From Gammaproteobacteria bacterium (lineage in GTDB: Bacteria; Pseudomonadota; Gammaproteobacteria; Thiohalomonadales; Thiohalomonadaceae): a stretch of DNA of 5,683 bases. Positions 1 through 5,548 of this stretch are shown here, piece after piece. The stretch covers positions 1 to 5,683 of the forward strand of contig JADFYS010000145.1 in NCBI GenBank assembly GCA_015232955.1. The letters are read 5' to 3'. A program made the translations under genes and the position numbers. Each line of letters starts with the position of its first letter. Position 1 is the first letter of the stretch. A model generated the notes under the pieces. It searched no databases. It was not told where the DNA came from and was given only the letters and a program-made list of their open reading frames with translations.

Positions 1-2275
1 CGGCGGAATCTTTGCTCCACTCGGCACGAATGAGCTCATCGAGATTATCGTGATCCAGCTTCTGCTCCTTCTCCCGCCGAATCGAGTCGATCAATTCAAT
101 CAGTTCACCGTTAAACACCGTACTGGCTGCCTTCACCAGTTCGGCCTGTGCCTGTTGTCGCATCGTATCGCCCGGGTCGGTGCCTGCGGGTTGACCGGCT
201 AACGCCACCGCTTTAGCTTCTACCTTGTCGGCATCAATGGCATCGAACAGGCCATTGACGATATGGGTCAATTCGATCCCTTTGGCGGCTTGGGTGATTC
301 GAGCCTGATCATCATCATCGAGCTGCTTGTTCAAGCGTGCCAGCCGCCCCGCCAGTGAGCTGACCGTATCGGTATCACTGGCACCCATCATCAACCCCAT
401 TGCCAGATCCTTCAGCGGCACTGAAGGCTTGGTGATCAGCGGTTGACTGGCGGTTTTCAGTGAGCGGGTTACGCCAATGGCATCGACAATCACATAGTGG
501 GTTTTGGCGCTACTGGCGGAGGGGGTGACCTTTTTCAGATCGTCATGTTCCAGAGTACGGGTGCCCCGGCCTTTCATCTGCTCGAAGTAGTTTTTGCTCT
601 TCACATCGCGCATAAACAGCAGACACTCCAGCGGTTTGACATCGGTGCCGGTGGCAATCATATCGACCGTCACCGCAATTCTGGGGTGGTAGTCGTTACG
701 AAACTGGGAGAGGATCGATTTGGGATCTTCTCCCGGCTGAATCAGCTGACCCTCTCTATCTTTTTTATCCTGCGCCGCCTTGTAGGTGACCTTTTTGCAA
801 AAGGCGTTACTTTCGCCAAACTCCTCGCGCACGGTCTGGATAATATCGTCGGCATGGCTGTCGGTTTTGGCAAAGATTAGGGTCTTGGGTACTTCGGTGC
901 GTCCGGGGAATAGCTCCGGCAGGCTGTTTTTGAAGGTTTTAATCACCGTGCGAATTTGGCTGGGGTTGACGATATCCTTATCGAGCTGTTTCGCTGAGTA
1001 GGTTTCATCCTCATCCTGCTCCTCCCAACGCCGCTGGCGGCTCTTCTTCTCCCGTAACTCGATCTGCTGCTGCGCTTTTAGCTCCGCCCCCTGTTGGCTG
1101 ATTTGGGTATCAATCAGGTAGATCTCATTGCCGACATTGACCCCATCGGCGACCGCCTTTTCGTGGGTATATTCGCTGACCACATTCTGTTTGAAGAAGC
1201 CGTAGGTGCGGTTATCGGGAGTGGCGGTCAGGCCAATCAGGTAAGCATCAAAGTAGTCGAGTACCTGTTGCCACAGATTGTAGATAGAGCGGTGGCACTC
1301 ATCGATAAAGATAAAATCGAAAAATTCAGGTGGTACTTTGGGGTTATAGACCACCGGCAACGGCTCATTGGGGCGGGTGAGCTGCTCGGCAGGGTTAAGC
1401 TCTTCGAGTGCGTCATCGAGCTCCTCTCCTTTCAGAATCGAATACATTCGTTGAATGGTGCTAATGCAGACCTGGGCATCTTTCGGCACCGAAGCGCGTT
1501 GCAGTCGCTGCACCGCATAGAGTTCGGTGAATTTGCGATTATCATCATTGGGGGTATAGGAGAGCATCTCCTGCTCGGCCTGTTCTCCCAGATTTTTGGT
1601 ATCGACCAGAAACAGAATGCGTTTGCCTTTAGCGTGTTTGAGTAGCCGATAGATGGCGGTAATGGCGGTATAGGTTTTGCCCGATCCGGTCGCCATCTGA
1701 ATTAACGCTCTCGGTTTATCAGATTTGAATGAGGCTTCCAGATTGACGATGGCCGCTTCCTGACAATCACGCAGGCCAAGGCTTTTGGCAGGGTGTTGAT
1801 CGGGATTGAGCGGCGGGATCTGGTTGAGTCGGCTACGCAGGCTATCGCCTTGCTCCAGCCACTGTTGCAGGGTTTCGGGGTGGTGAAAGGTGAAAACTTC
1901 CCGTGAACGGGATTTAGGGTCGCGGCTATCGGTAAAGCGGGTAATGATGCCAGTGCTTTCGTACAGAAACGGCAGCGGTTGCTTATTGTTGACCCATTTC
2001 AGTTTGGCCGCGGCATAGCCTTCGGTTTGCTCCTCTACCGTGGTGATGTTTTCACCCTTGCTTTTACGCTTGGCTTCGATAACGCCGACCGCTTGCTTAT
2101 CGACAAACAGCACATAGTCTGCCAGGCCAACATCGGTTTGGTACTCCCGTATCGCCTGCCCCAGCCCCTGAGTGAAGTCGATGCGTGTTTTGTCCTGAAC
2201 ACACCAACCGGATGCCTTAAGTTGGGCATCAATCTGGTCTCGGGAGAGCTGTTCGGGGGTTTGGTTTGCCGCCAT
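1..2275 (-). CDS. hsdR: Type I restriction endonuclease R subunit, EcoEI-like, partial (C-terminus outside window)
   Basis: This is the motor and nuclease subunit of a type I restriction-modification complex, which translocates DNA and cuts unmodified targets together with HsdM and HsdS. The minus-strand frame is open for 758 codons from ATG at 2275 to the left edge. Near the N-terminus is a PD-(D/E)xK-type nuclease motif: D53 in LADYVLF, then E67-A-K69. Superfamily 2 helicase motifs follow in order: Walker A MATGSGKT (194-201), IDECH Walker B (324-328), LTATP motif III (349-353), ATGTD motif V (541-545) and QMKGRGTR motif VI (566-573). Residues from about 620 fit the start of an EcoEI-type R C-terminal domain, which is cut by the window edge. 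No frameshift or internal stop was seen, so the visible part looks functional. The start has AGGTG five or fewer bases upstream; an in-frame GTG at 2281 is a weaker alternative. hsdM and hsdS are not visible. The next gene upstream on this strand is a HerA-like ATPase 80 bp away. Confidence 0.93.
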   Translation of the reverse strand, partial: MAANQTPEQLSRDQIDAQLKASGWCVQDKTRIDFTQGLGQAIREYQTDVGLADYVLFVDKQAVGVIEAKRKSKGENITTVEEQTEGYAAAKLKWVNNKQPLPFLYESTGIITRFTDSRDPKSRSREVFTFHHPETLQQWLEQGDSLRSRLNQIPPLNPDQHPAKSLGLRDCQEAAIVNLEASFKSDKPRALIQMATGSGKTYTAITAIYRLLKHAKGKRILFLVDTKNLGEQAEQEMLSYTPNDDNRKFTELYAVQRLQRASVPKDAQVCISTIQRMYSILKGEELDDALEELNPAEQLTRPNEPLPVVYNPKVPPEFFDFIFIDECHRSIYNLWQQVLDYFDAYLIGLTATPDNRTYGFFKQNVVSEYTHEKAVADGVNVGNEIYLIDTQISQQGAELKAQQQIELREKKSRQRRWEEQDEDETYSAKQLDKDIVNPSQIRTVIKTFKNSLPELFPGRTEVPKTLIFAKTDSHADDIIQTVREEFGESNAFCKKVTYKAAQDKKDREGQLIQPGEDPKSILSQFRNDYHPRIAVTVDMIATGTDVKPLECLLFMRDVKSKNYFEQMKGRGTRTLEHDDLKKVTPSASSAKTHYVIVDAIGVTRSLKTASQPLITKPSVPLKDLAMGLMMGASDTDTVSSLAGRLARLNKQLDDDDQARITQAAKGIELTHIVNGLFDAIDADKVEAKAVALAGQPAGTDPGDTMRQQAQAELVKAASTVFNGELIELIDSIRREKEQKLDHDNLDELIRAEWSKDSA

Positions 2276-2355
2276 ATTCACCTGTTCACTACCGTTGAAT
2301 CGTTATTTTTAGACTAAAACCAGCGTTTTCAACTATCTTGAACATAACACCTACT
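2276..2355 (-). promoter_or_regulatory. Gap upstream of hsdR with weak candidate promoter and AT-rich palindrome
   Basis: This 80-bp gap separates the ATPase stop from the hsdR start. Read on the minus strand, TTGAAA (2332-2327) sits 16 bp before AAAAAT (2310-2305), which matches the -10 consensus at only four of six positions. TTTTAG (2307-2312) and CTAAAA (2314-2319) form an AT-only palindrome around one base. GTTGAA (2294-2299) and TTCAAC (2328-2333) form an outer 6-bp inverted repeat, and its right arm overlaps the candidate -35. AGGTGA (2283-2278) is the hsdR ribosome-binding site. I see no GC-rich stem with a T-run, so read-through from the ATPase gene into hsdR is possible. The promoter is a weak call. 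Confidence 0.28.
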
Positions 2356-3834
2356 TCAGCGGCGACCCCCAAAGAGCGATCCCATAATCCCACGCACAAT
2401 CTGGCGTCCGATCTGGCTTCCCACCGCGCGAGTGACGCTATTGATGAAGGCCTCGCCACTGCTCTGATGCCTTCTTCCCCGACTAGATTGGGGCGGCGGA
2501 ACCACCTTTTTCGCTTTAACCTCTGCCTGCGCCTCCTGTTGCTGAATATCAGCCCGCTGCTTAAGGATCTCATAGGCCGACTGCCGATCCACCACCTGAT
2601 CGTAACGACCACTGAAGGGGGAGCGCTGCAACCGCTGCCGACGCTCATCCTCTGCAAGGGGGCCGATGCGTGACTCTGGAGGGCGAATCAGGGTTCGTGT
2701 AACCATCTGCGGCCGCCCTTGATCATCGAGTGCAGAGACCAGCGCCTCACCAATCCCAAGGTCGGTGATCACCTCTGCGGTATCAAAAGCGGGGTTGGCG
2801 GGAAACGACTGGGCAACGCTACGCACCGCTTTTAGATCCTTGGGCGAGAAGGCGCGCAGGGCGTGCTGAATCTTCAACCCCAACTGACCAAGCACTTCTT
2901 CGGGAATATCGAGTGGACTCTGGGTTACAAAATAGATCCCCACCCCCTTAGAGCGGATGAGGCGCACCACCTGCTCGATCTTATCCACCACCACTCTCGG
3001 GGTGCGGTCAAAGAGAAGGTGCGCCTCATCGAAGAAGAAGACCAGTTTCGGGCGTTCGGGATCCCCCACCTCCGGTAGCTGCTCAAACAGCTCTGACAAG
3101 ATCCAGAGCAGGAAAGTGGCGTAGAGACGGGGCGATTCGGCGAGCAACCGGGTCGCATCAAGGATGCTGATCACCCCATTACCCGAGAAATCGACCTGCA
3201 TCAGATCTTCCAGCCTGAGCGCTGGTTCGCCAAAAAAACGATCCGCCCCCTCCTCTTCCAGCACCAGCAGACGACGCTGAATGGCTCCGATACTGGAGGC
3301 GGAGATATTGCCATATTCGCTACGAAGCGCCTTGCTGTTCTCCCCCATCCAGTGGAGCAGCGCCCGCAGGTCCTTCAGATCAAGAAGCAGCATCCCCTCA
3401 TCGTCGGCGATACGGAAACAGGCGTAGAGAAGACCACTCTGGGTCTCGTTGAGGTCGAGTAGATTGGAGAGGAGGAGCGGCCCCATCTCCGAGATGGTGG
3501 TGCGGACCGGATGGCCACTCTCCCCAAAGATATCCCAGAAGACCACCGGAGAGGGGCGCTGGTGATACCCCTTTAGCGGGATCTGCTGCAGGCGCTGATC
3601 TATTTTGGGGTGTGGCTCTCCCCCCTCTGCCAGACCGGAGAGGTCTCCTTTGATGTCGGCAGTAAAGACCGGTACCCCTAGACGAGAAAATGACTCGGCC
3701 AGCACCTGCAGGGTCACGGTTTTGCCACTGCCCGTCGCCCCGGCGATGAGACCGTGGCGGTTTCCCATACGACTGAGCTGTGCTACCAGCTCTCCCTCTG
3801 CTGCCCCGATAACCAAATATTCACTGGACGCCAC
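2356..3834 (-). CDS. yjgR: DUF853 / HerA-like P-loop ATPase, YjgR family
   Basis: This complete 492-aa protein is close in length to E. coli YjgR, which is about 500 aa. It belongs to the HerA/FtsK class of ring-forming ATPases; HerA relatives pump DNA, but the cellular job of the DUF853 branch is not well settled. Walker A is GATGSGKT (32-39), followed by VFTADIKGDLSGL (56-68). Walker B is LVFFFDEAH (264-272), with VTQSP (303-307) as the likely sensor segment. The C-terminal part is first charged and Gln-rich (about 395-445), then Ser/Arg-rich (about 450-460). It ends in a Gly/Arg tail, IVRGIMGSLFGGRR. No signal peptide is seen, so it is probably cytoplasmic. The start is GTG: AGGAG (3845-3841) lies 6 nt upstream, and the nearby ATG at 3838 is out of frame and only 2 nt from that site. 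It lies upstream of hsdR on the same strand and diverges from the aldo-keto reductase gene. The symbol is by family resemblance. Confidence 0.9.
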   Translation of the reverse strand: MASSEYLVIGAAEGELVAQLSRMGNRHGLIAGATGSGKTVTLQVLAESFSRLGVPVFTADIKGDLSGLAEGGEPHPKIDQRLQQIPLKGYHQRPSPVVFWDIFGESGHPVRTTISEMGPLLLSNLLDLNETQSGLLYACFRIADDEGMLLLDLKDLRALLHWMGENSKALRSEYGNISASSIGAIQRRLLVLEEEGADRFFGEPALRLEDLMQVDFSGNGVISILDATRLLAESPRLYATFLLWILSELFEQLPEVGDPERPKLVFFFDEAHLLFDRTPRVVVDKIEQVVRLIRSKGVGIYFVTQSPLDIPEEVLGQLGLKIQHALRAFSPKDLKAVRSVAQSFPANPAFDTAEVITDLGIGEALVSALDDQGRPQMVTRTLIRPPESRIGPLAEDERRQRLQRSPFSGRYDQVVDRQSAYEILKQRADIQQQEAQAEVKAKKVVPPPQSSRGRRHQSSGEAFINSVTRAVGSQIGRQIVRGIMGSLFGGRR

Positions 3835-3840
3835 CCATTT

Positions 3841-3845
3841 CTCCT
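3841..3845 (-). promoter_or_regulatory. Ribosome-binding site fixing the GTG start of the DUF853 gene
   Basis: On the minus strand the sequence reads AGGAG, then AAATGG, then GTG. The 6-nt spacing supports initiation at GTG 3834. An ATG inside the spacer (3838-3836) is in another frame and stops after five codons, so it is not the gene start. Confidence 0.7.
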
Positions 3846-3862
3846 TTAAAATAGAATCACCA

Positions 3863-3877
3863 CAGCTAATGTAGCTG
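3863..3877. repeat. Perfect 6-bp inverted repeat CAGCTA-ATG-TAGCTG
   Basis: CAGCTA (3863-3868) and TAGCTG (3872-3877) are exact reverse complements around a 3-nt loop. If the TATAAT at 3890-3885 is the -10 of the ATPase gene, its transcript would start near 3878, so this hairpin would sit at the extreme 5' end of the mRNA. It could alternatively be an operator downstream of the promoter. The repeat is seen directly; either role is inferred. Confidence 0.45.
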
Positions 3878-3884
3878 ATTGATA

Positions 3885-3890
3885 ATTATA
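3885..3890 (-). promoter_or_regulatory. Candidate -10 box (TATAAT) for the DUF853 gene
   Basis: The minus strand carries a perfect TATAAT at 3890-3885, 50 bp upstream of the GTG start at 3834. No good -35 is found at 16-18 bp spacing (the hexamers there are AT-rich, such as AAATTA), and there is no TG extension. The promoter may depend on an activator, or the match may reflect local AT richness. Confidence 0.45.
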
Positions 3891-3909
3891 TGTATATTAG
3901 TAATACATA
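3889..3909. promoter_or_regulatory. Interrupted palindrome TATGTAT-N7-ATACATA, possible operator
   Basis: TATGTAT (3889-3895) and ATACATA (3903-3909) are exact reverse complements separated by 7 bp. The arm centres are 14 bp apart. The site lies in the divergent control region and overlaps the edge of the TATAAT facing the ATPase gene, where a dimeric regulator could affect both directions. The region is very AT-rich, so chance palindromes are more likely than usual. No specific regulator family is recognised. Confidence 0.35.
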
Positions 3910-3912
3910 ATT

Positions 3913-3918
3913 TATAGT
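3913..3918 (+). promoter_or_regulatory. Candidate -10 box (TATAGT) for the aldo-keto reductase gene
   Basis: TATAGT matches TATAAT at five of six positions and lies about 85 bp upstream of the reductase start. The hexamer 17 bp upstream (ATGTAT) is a poor -35 and lies within the left arm of the palindrome. A second option, TTGAAA at 3941-3946, has only a weak -10 (GATTAG, 3963-3968). Neither is secure. Confidence 0.28.
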
Positions 3919-3993
3919 GTCTGAAGTATACCCAAAACAGTTGAAAATTGCCGATTCCAACTGATTAGGGAGTCACCCAAACAGCAATCCATA

Positions 3994-3999
3994 GGGAGG
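3994..3999 (+). promoter_or_regulatory. Strong ribosome-binding site for the aldo-keto reductase
   Basis: GGGAGG followed by ATTA precedes the ATG at 4004. This near-perfect Shine-Dalgarno sequence fixes the start codon. Confidence 0.75.
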
Positions 4000-4003
4000 A
4001 TTA

Positions 4004-5056
4004 ATGAAAAAAGTAGCGTTAGGAAGCAGTGATCTCCAAGTCTCTGAAATCTGCCTCGGCTCTATGACCTGGGGCGAACAGAACAGTGAGGAAGAGGCCT
4101 TCGCCCAGATAGAGTATGCGCTGGAACAGGGGATCAACTTCATCGATACGGCGGAGCTCTATTCAATACCACCCAAACCGGAGACCTATCGCCTGACAGA
4201 ACAGATCATCGGCCATTGGCTACAGCAGAACCCTGAGCGTCGAAAGGAGCTGGTGCTTGCCACCAAGATCGCTGGACCCGGTCTCCCCTGGATTCGCAAT
4301 GGTGCCCCCGTCACCGGCAAGGCGGTTATCGAGGCGGTGGAGCAGTCACTGCAAAATCTCCGGACCGACTACATTGATCTCTACCAGATCCATTGGCCAA
4401 ACCGCCCCAATCCCCACTTCAACCAGCACTGGCCCCAAGCGGTCGACTACCAAGCGATAGATCCCCAGCACCAAAGGGAGGGAATGCTAGAGATTTTGTC
4501 GGCTCTGGATGAGTGTGTGCAAGCAGGTAAGATTCGATACTGTGGTCTCTCTGACGAGACCCCTTGGGGTATTCACGAATACCTGAAGCTGGCTGAAAAC
4601 CATCAACTACCCAAAATGGTCTCCATTCAAAATGAGTTTAGTCTGATCCATCTACTGGATTCGCCCCATCTTATCGAAACCTGTGTTCTGAATGATGTCG
4701 CCTATCTCCCTTGGTCCCCTCTGGCCGGAGGTGCTCTTTCAGGGAAATATCGCAATGGGGCGAAGCCGGCAGGCTGTCGCTGGACCATGAGTCAGCGCAA
4801 TGGCATCTTTCGCGACACCAGTCGCTCGCACGAGGCGATTGAAGCCTACTACCAGATCGCCCAGCGTCACCAGCTTTCCATCACCCAGATGGCCCTGGCT
4901 TGGGTCTACCGCTTTAAGGGGGTCACCTCCACGATTATCGGAGCGACATCACTAAAGCAGTTAGAGGAAGATATCGGGGCGTATAGCGTGGCGCTCTCCG
5001 AAGAGGTGGTGGCAGAGATCGATAGTGCTATCCGCCAGTTCCCGGTGCCCTTTTAA
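4004..5056 (+). CDS. tas: NADP(H)-dependent aldo-keto reductase, Tas-like
   Basis: This complete 350-aa protein is very near the length of E. coli Tas (346 aa) and resembles it along its whole length, including the GEQNSE, INFIDTAELY, PPKPET and NGAKPAG segments. Aldo-keto reductases are soluble (alpha/beta)8-barrel enzymes that reduce carbonyl compounds with NADPH. The catalytic tetrad is visible: D48, Y53, K88 and H130 (in QIHWP). The cofactor-binding segments are GLSDETPWG (181-189) and IIGATSLKQLEEDI (311-324). The usual Asn of the GxSN motif is Asp here (D184), which may alter contact with the nicotinamide amide. The physiological substrate of Tas-like proteins is not known with confidence; E. 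coli tas was named for suppressing a tyrosine auxotroph. No signal peptide is seen. The gene stands alone, diverges from the DUF853 gene and converges on the HicB cassette. No clear terminator follows the TAA. Confidence 0.9.
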   Translation: MKKVALGSSDLQVSEICLGSMTWGEQNSEEEAFAQIEYALEQGINFIDTAELYSIPPKPETYRLTEQIIGHWLQQNPERRKELVLATKIAGPGLPWIRNGAPVTGKAVIEAVEQSLQNLRTDYIDLYQIHWPNRPNPHFNQHWPQAVDYQAIDPQHQREGMLEILSALDECVQAGKIRYCGLSDETPWGIHEYLKLAENHQLPKMVSIQNEFSLIHLLDSPHLIETCVLNDVAYLPWSPLAGGALSGKYRNGAKPAGCRWTMSQRNGIFRDTSRSHEAIEAYYQIAQRHQLSITQMALAWVYRFKGVTSTIIGATSLKQLEEDIGAYSVALSEEVVAEIDSAIRQFPVPF

Positions 5057-5079
5057 CATCCACATCTCTACCACGCTAC

Positions 5080-5096
5080 ACTGCGGATTTTAGGAT
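5080..5096 (+). repeat. Left arm of a perfect 17-bp inverted repeat flanking the HicB cassette
   Basis: ACTGCGGATTTTAGGAT here is the exact reverse complement of bases 5532-5548. Identity ends abruptly on both sides. This arm begins 24 bp after the reductase stop codon and lies 52 bp beyond the stop of the minus-strand ORF ending at 5149. The remaining part of the 92-bp gap 5057-5148 contains only the weak hairpin listed separately. Confidence 0.85.
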
Positions 5097-5103
5097 TATT
5101 GGT

Positions 5104-5124
5104 AAAAGGCACATAGGAGTGCTT
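5104..5124 (-). terminator. Weak candidate terminator downstream of the HicB cassette
   Basis: On the minus strand, GCAC (5122-5119) and GTGC (5112-5109) pair around a 6-nt loop. TTTT (5107-5104) follows one base after the stem. It lies 25 bp past the stop codon at 5149. A four-base stem is short for an efficient intrinsic terminator, so this is tentative. Confidence 0.22.
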
Positions 5125-5148
5125 AGCAAAGAGCAATACTATCTGGCG

Positions 5149-5379
5149 TCAATTACTTTGGCGGGTCGTTGCAGTATAGCCGGGAACAGTGAGATCGAGA
5201 TCAGCATCCACCGCGATTAGCTCTGCCACCTTGTCGGCGTTTTGGCGCTTCTCGACCAGCGTATGCAGATAGTGATCAAAGCTATCGAGTACCTGTTGCT
5301 GAAAGTCCTTAATGGTATCAGGCAGGTATTTCGATAAACTCACTATGACAGTGCGGTGGTGGCAGTGGTGCTCCCTCAT
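5149..5379 (-). CDS. Hypothetical 76-aa protein overlapping hicB
   Basis: I do not recognise this protein. The ATG at 5379 lies inside hicB in a different frame, overlapping its 3' end by 62 bp, and has GGAGG (5393-5389) 9 nt upstream. That suggests translation coupled to hicB, but the GGAGG also encodes Leu-Glu-Asp of HicB and may be coincidental. Residues 1-12 are His/Cys-rich and look like out-of-frame hicB sequence. Residues 13-76 look like genuine protein: amphipathic and helix-prone (SKYLPDTIKDFQQQVLDSF, then DHYLHTLVEKRQNADKVAEL), ending near DADLDLTVPGYTA. A GTG at 5343 would start just before this part and reduce the overlap to 26 bp, but has no ribosome-binding site. It has no HicA-like features and no membrane segment or signal peptide. 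It could be an unusual HicB partner or a remnant of a larger protein. Confidence 0.5.
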   Translation of the reverse strand: MREHHCHHRTVIVSLSKYLPDTIKDFQQQVLDSFDHYLHTLVEKRQNADKVAELIAVDADLDLTVPGYTATTRQSN

Positions 5380-5530
5380 GCTGTAAGTCCTCCAGATGGA
5401 AGCTAATCGCCTCCTGAATCAGCTCTCTGACCTCCTGCTCACTCTCGGCAACCGCGACACAACCGGGCAGATCGGGCACAAAGGCTCCAAAGCTGTTTTC
5501 CCCCTCTTCAATCACAACCATATAACGCAT
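5318..5530 (-). CDS. hicB: HicB-family antitoxin (single domain), apparently without HicA
   Basis: This 70-aa protein has the fold signature of the HicB antitoxin family: MRYMVVIEEGENSFGAFVP, then DLPGCVAVAESEQEVRELI and a helix ending EAISFHLEDL. HicB antitoxins normally bind and neutralise the mRNA-cleaving toxin HicA. It is the short form, lacking a C-terminal ribbon-helix-helix or helix-turn-helix domain, and ends in a proline-rich segment plus FIEIPA. The frame is open upstream to ATG 5641, but those residues come from the repeat-like sequence and do not resemble HicB, so I start at MRYM (5530). An adjacent ATG at 5533 is equally plausible; the ribosome-binding signal (AGG at 5536-5534) is poor for both. 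No HicA-like sequence is found in the 150 bp upstream in any minus-strand frame. The only downstream neighbour is the overlapping unrecognised ORF. The family call is firm; function as an antitoxin is uncertain. Confidence 0.82.
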   Translation of the reverse strand: MRYMVVIEEGENSFGAFVPDLPGCVAVAESEQEVRELIQEAISFHLEDLQHEGAPLPPPHCHSEFIEIPA

Positions 5531-5531
5531 C

Positions 5532-5548
5532 ATCCTAAAATCCGCAGT
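5532..5548 (-). repeat. Right arm of the 17-bp inverted repeat, containing the hicB start region
   Basis: ATCCTAAAATCCGCAGT on the plus strand is the exact reverse complement of 5080-5096. Read on the hicB strand it ends in TTTTAGGAT, so it contains the only AGG near the hicB start and two bases of the alternative ATG at 5533. Repeat-like sequence lies immediately upstream. Confidence 0.85.

Noticed and set aside
497..1645. Plus-strand open frames of 127 aa (497-880), 71 aa (786-1001) and 183 aa (1094-1645)
   Set aside because: They are antisense to hsdR, whose frame carries every nuclease and helicase motif in order. Their translations have no recognisable domain.
1979..2317. Plus-strand 112-aa frame and minus-strand 65-aa frame at 2035-2232
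   Set aside because: Both overlap the N-terminal nuclease region of hsdR in other frames. The clear D-(x)n-E-x-K motif is in the hsdR frame.
2289..2673. Minus-strand 122-aa frame (2289-2657) and plus-strand 111-aa frame (2338-2673) at the end of the ATPase gene
   Set aside because: They are shadows of the DUF853 reading frame, with low-complexity Arg/Leu-rich translations and no domain.
2863..3874. Open frames at 2863-3078 (+), 2925-3161 (-) and 3605-3874 (+)
   Set aside because: They lie across the Walker A and Walker B coding parts of the ATPase gene in other frames and have no independent support.
4257..4460. Plus-strand 67-aa frame inside the reductase gene
   Set aside because: It is an out-of-frame shadow with Pro/Ser/Arg-rich composition, within an intact aldo-keto reductase gene.
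5057..5148. Intrinsic terminator for the aldo-keto reductase on the plus strand
   Set aside because: The only hairpin (5107-5124) lacks a downstream T-run on this strand.
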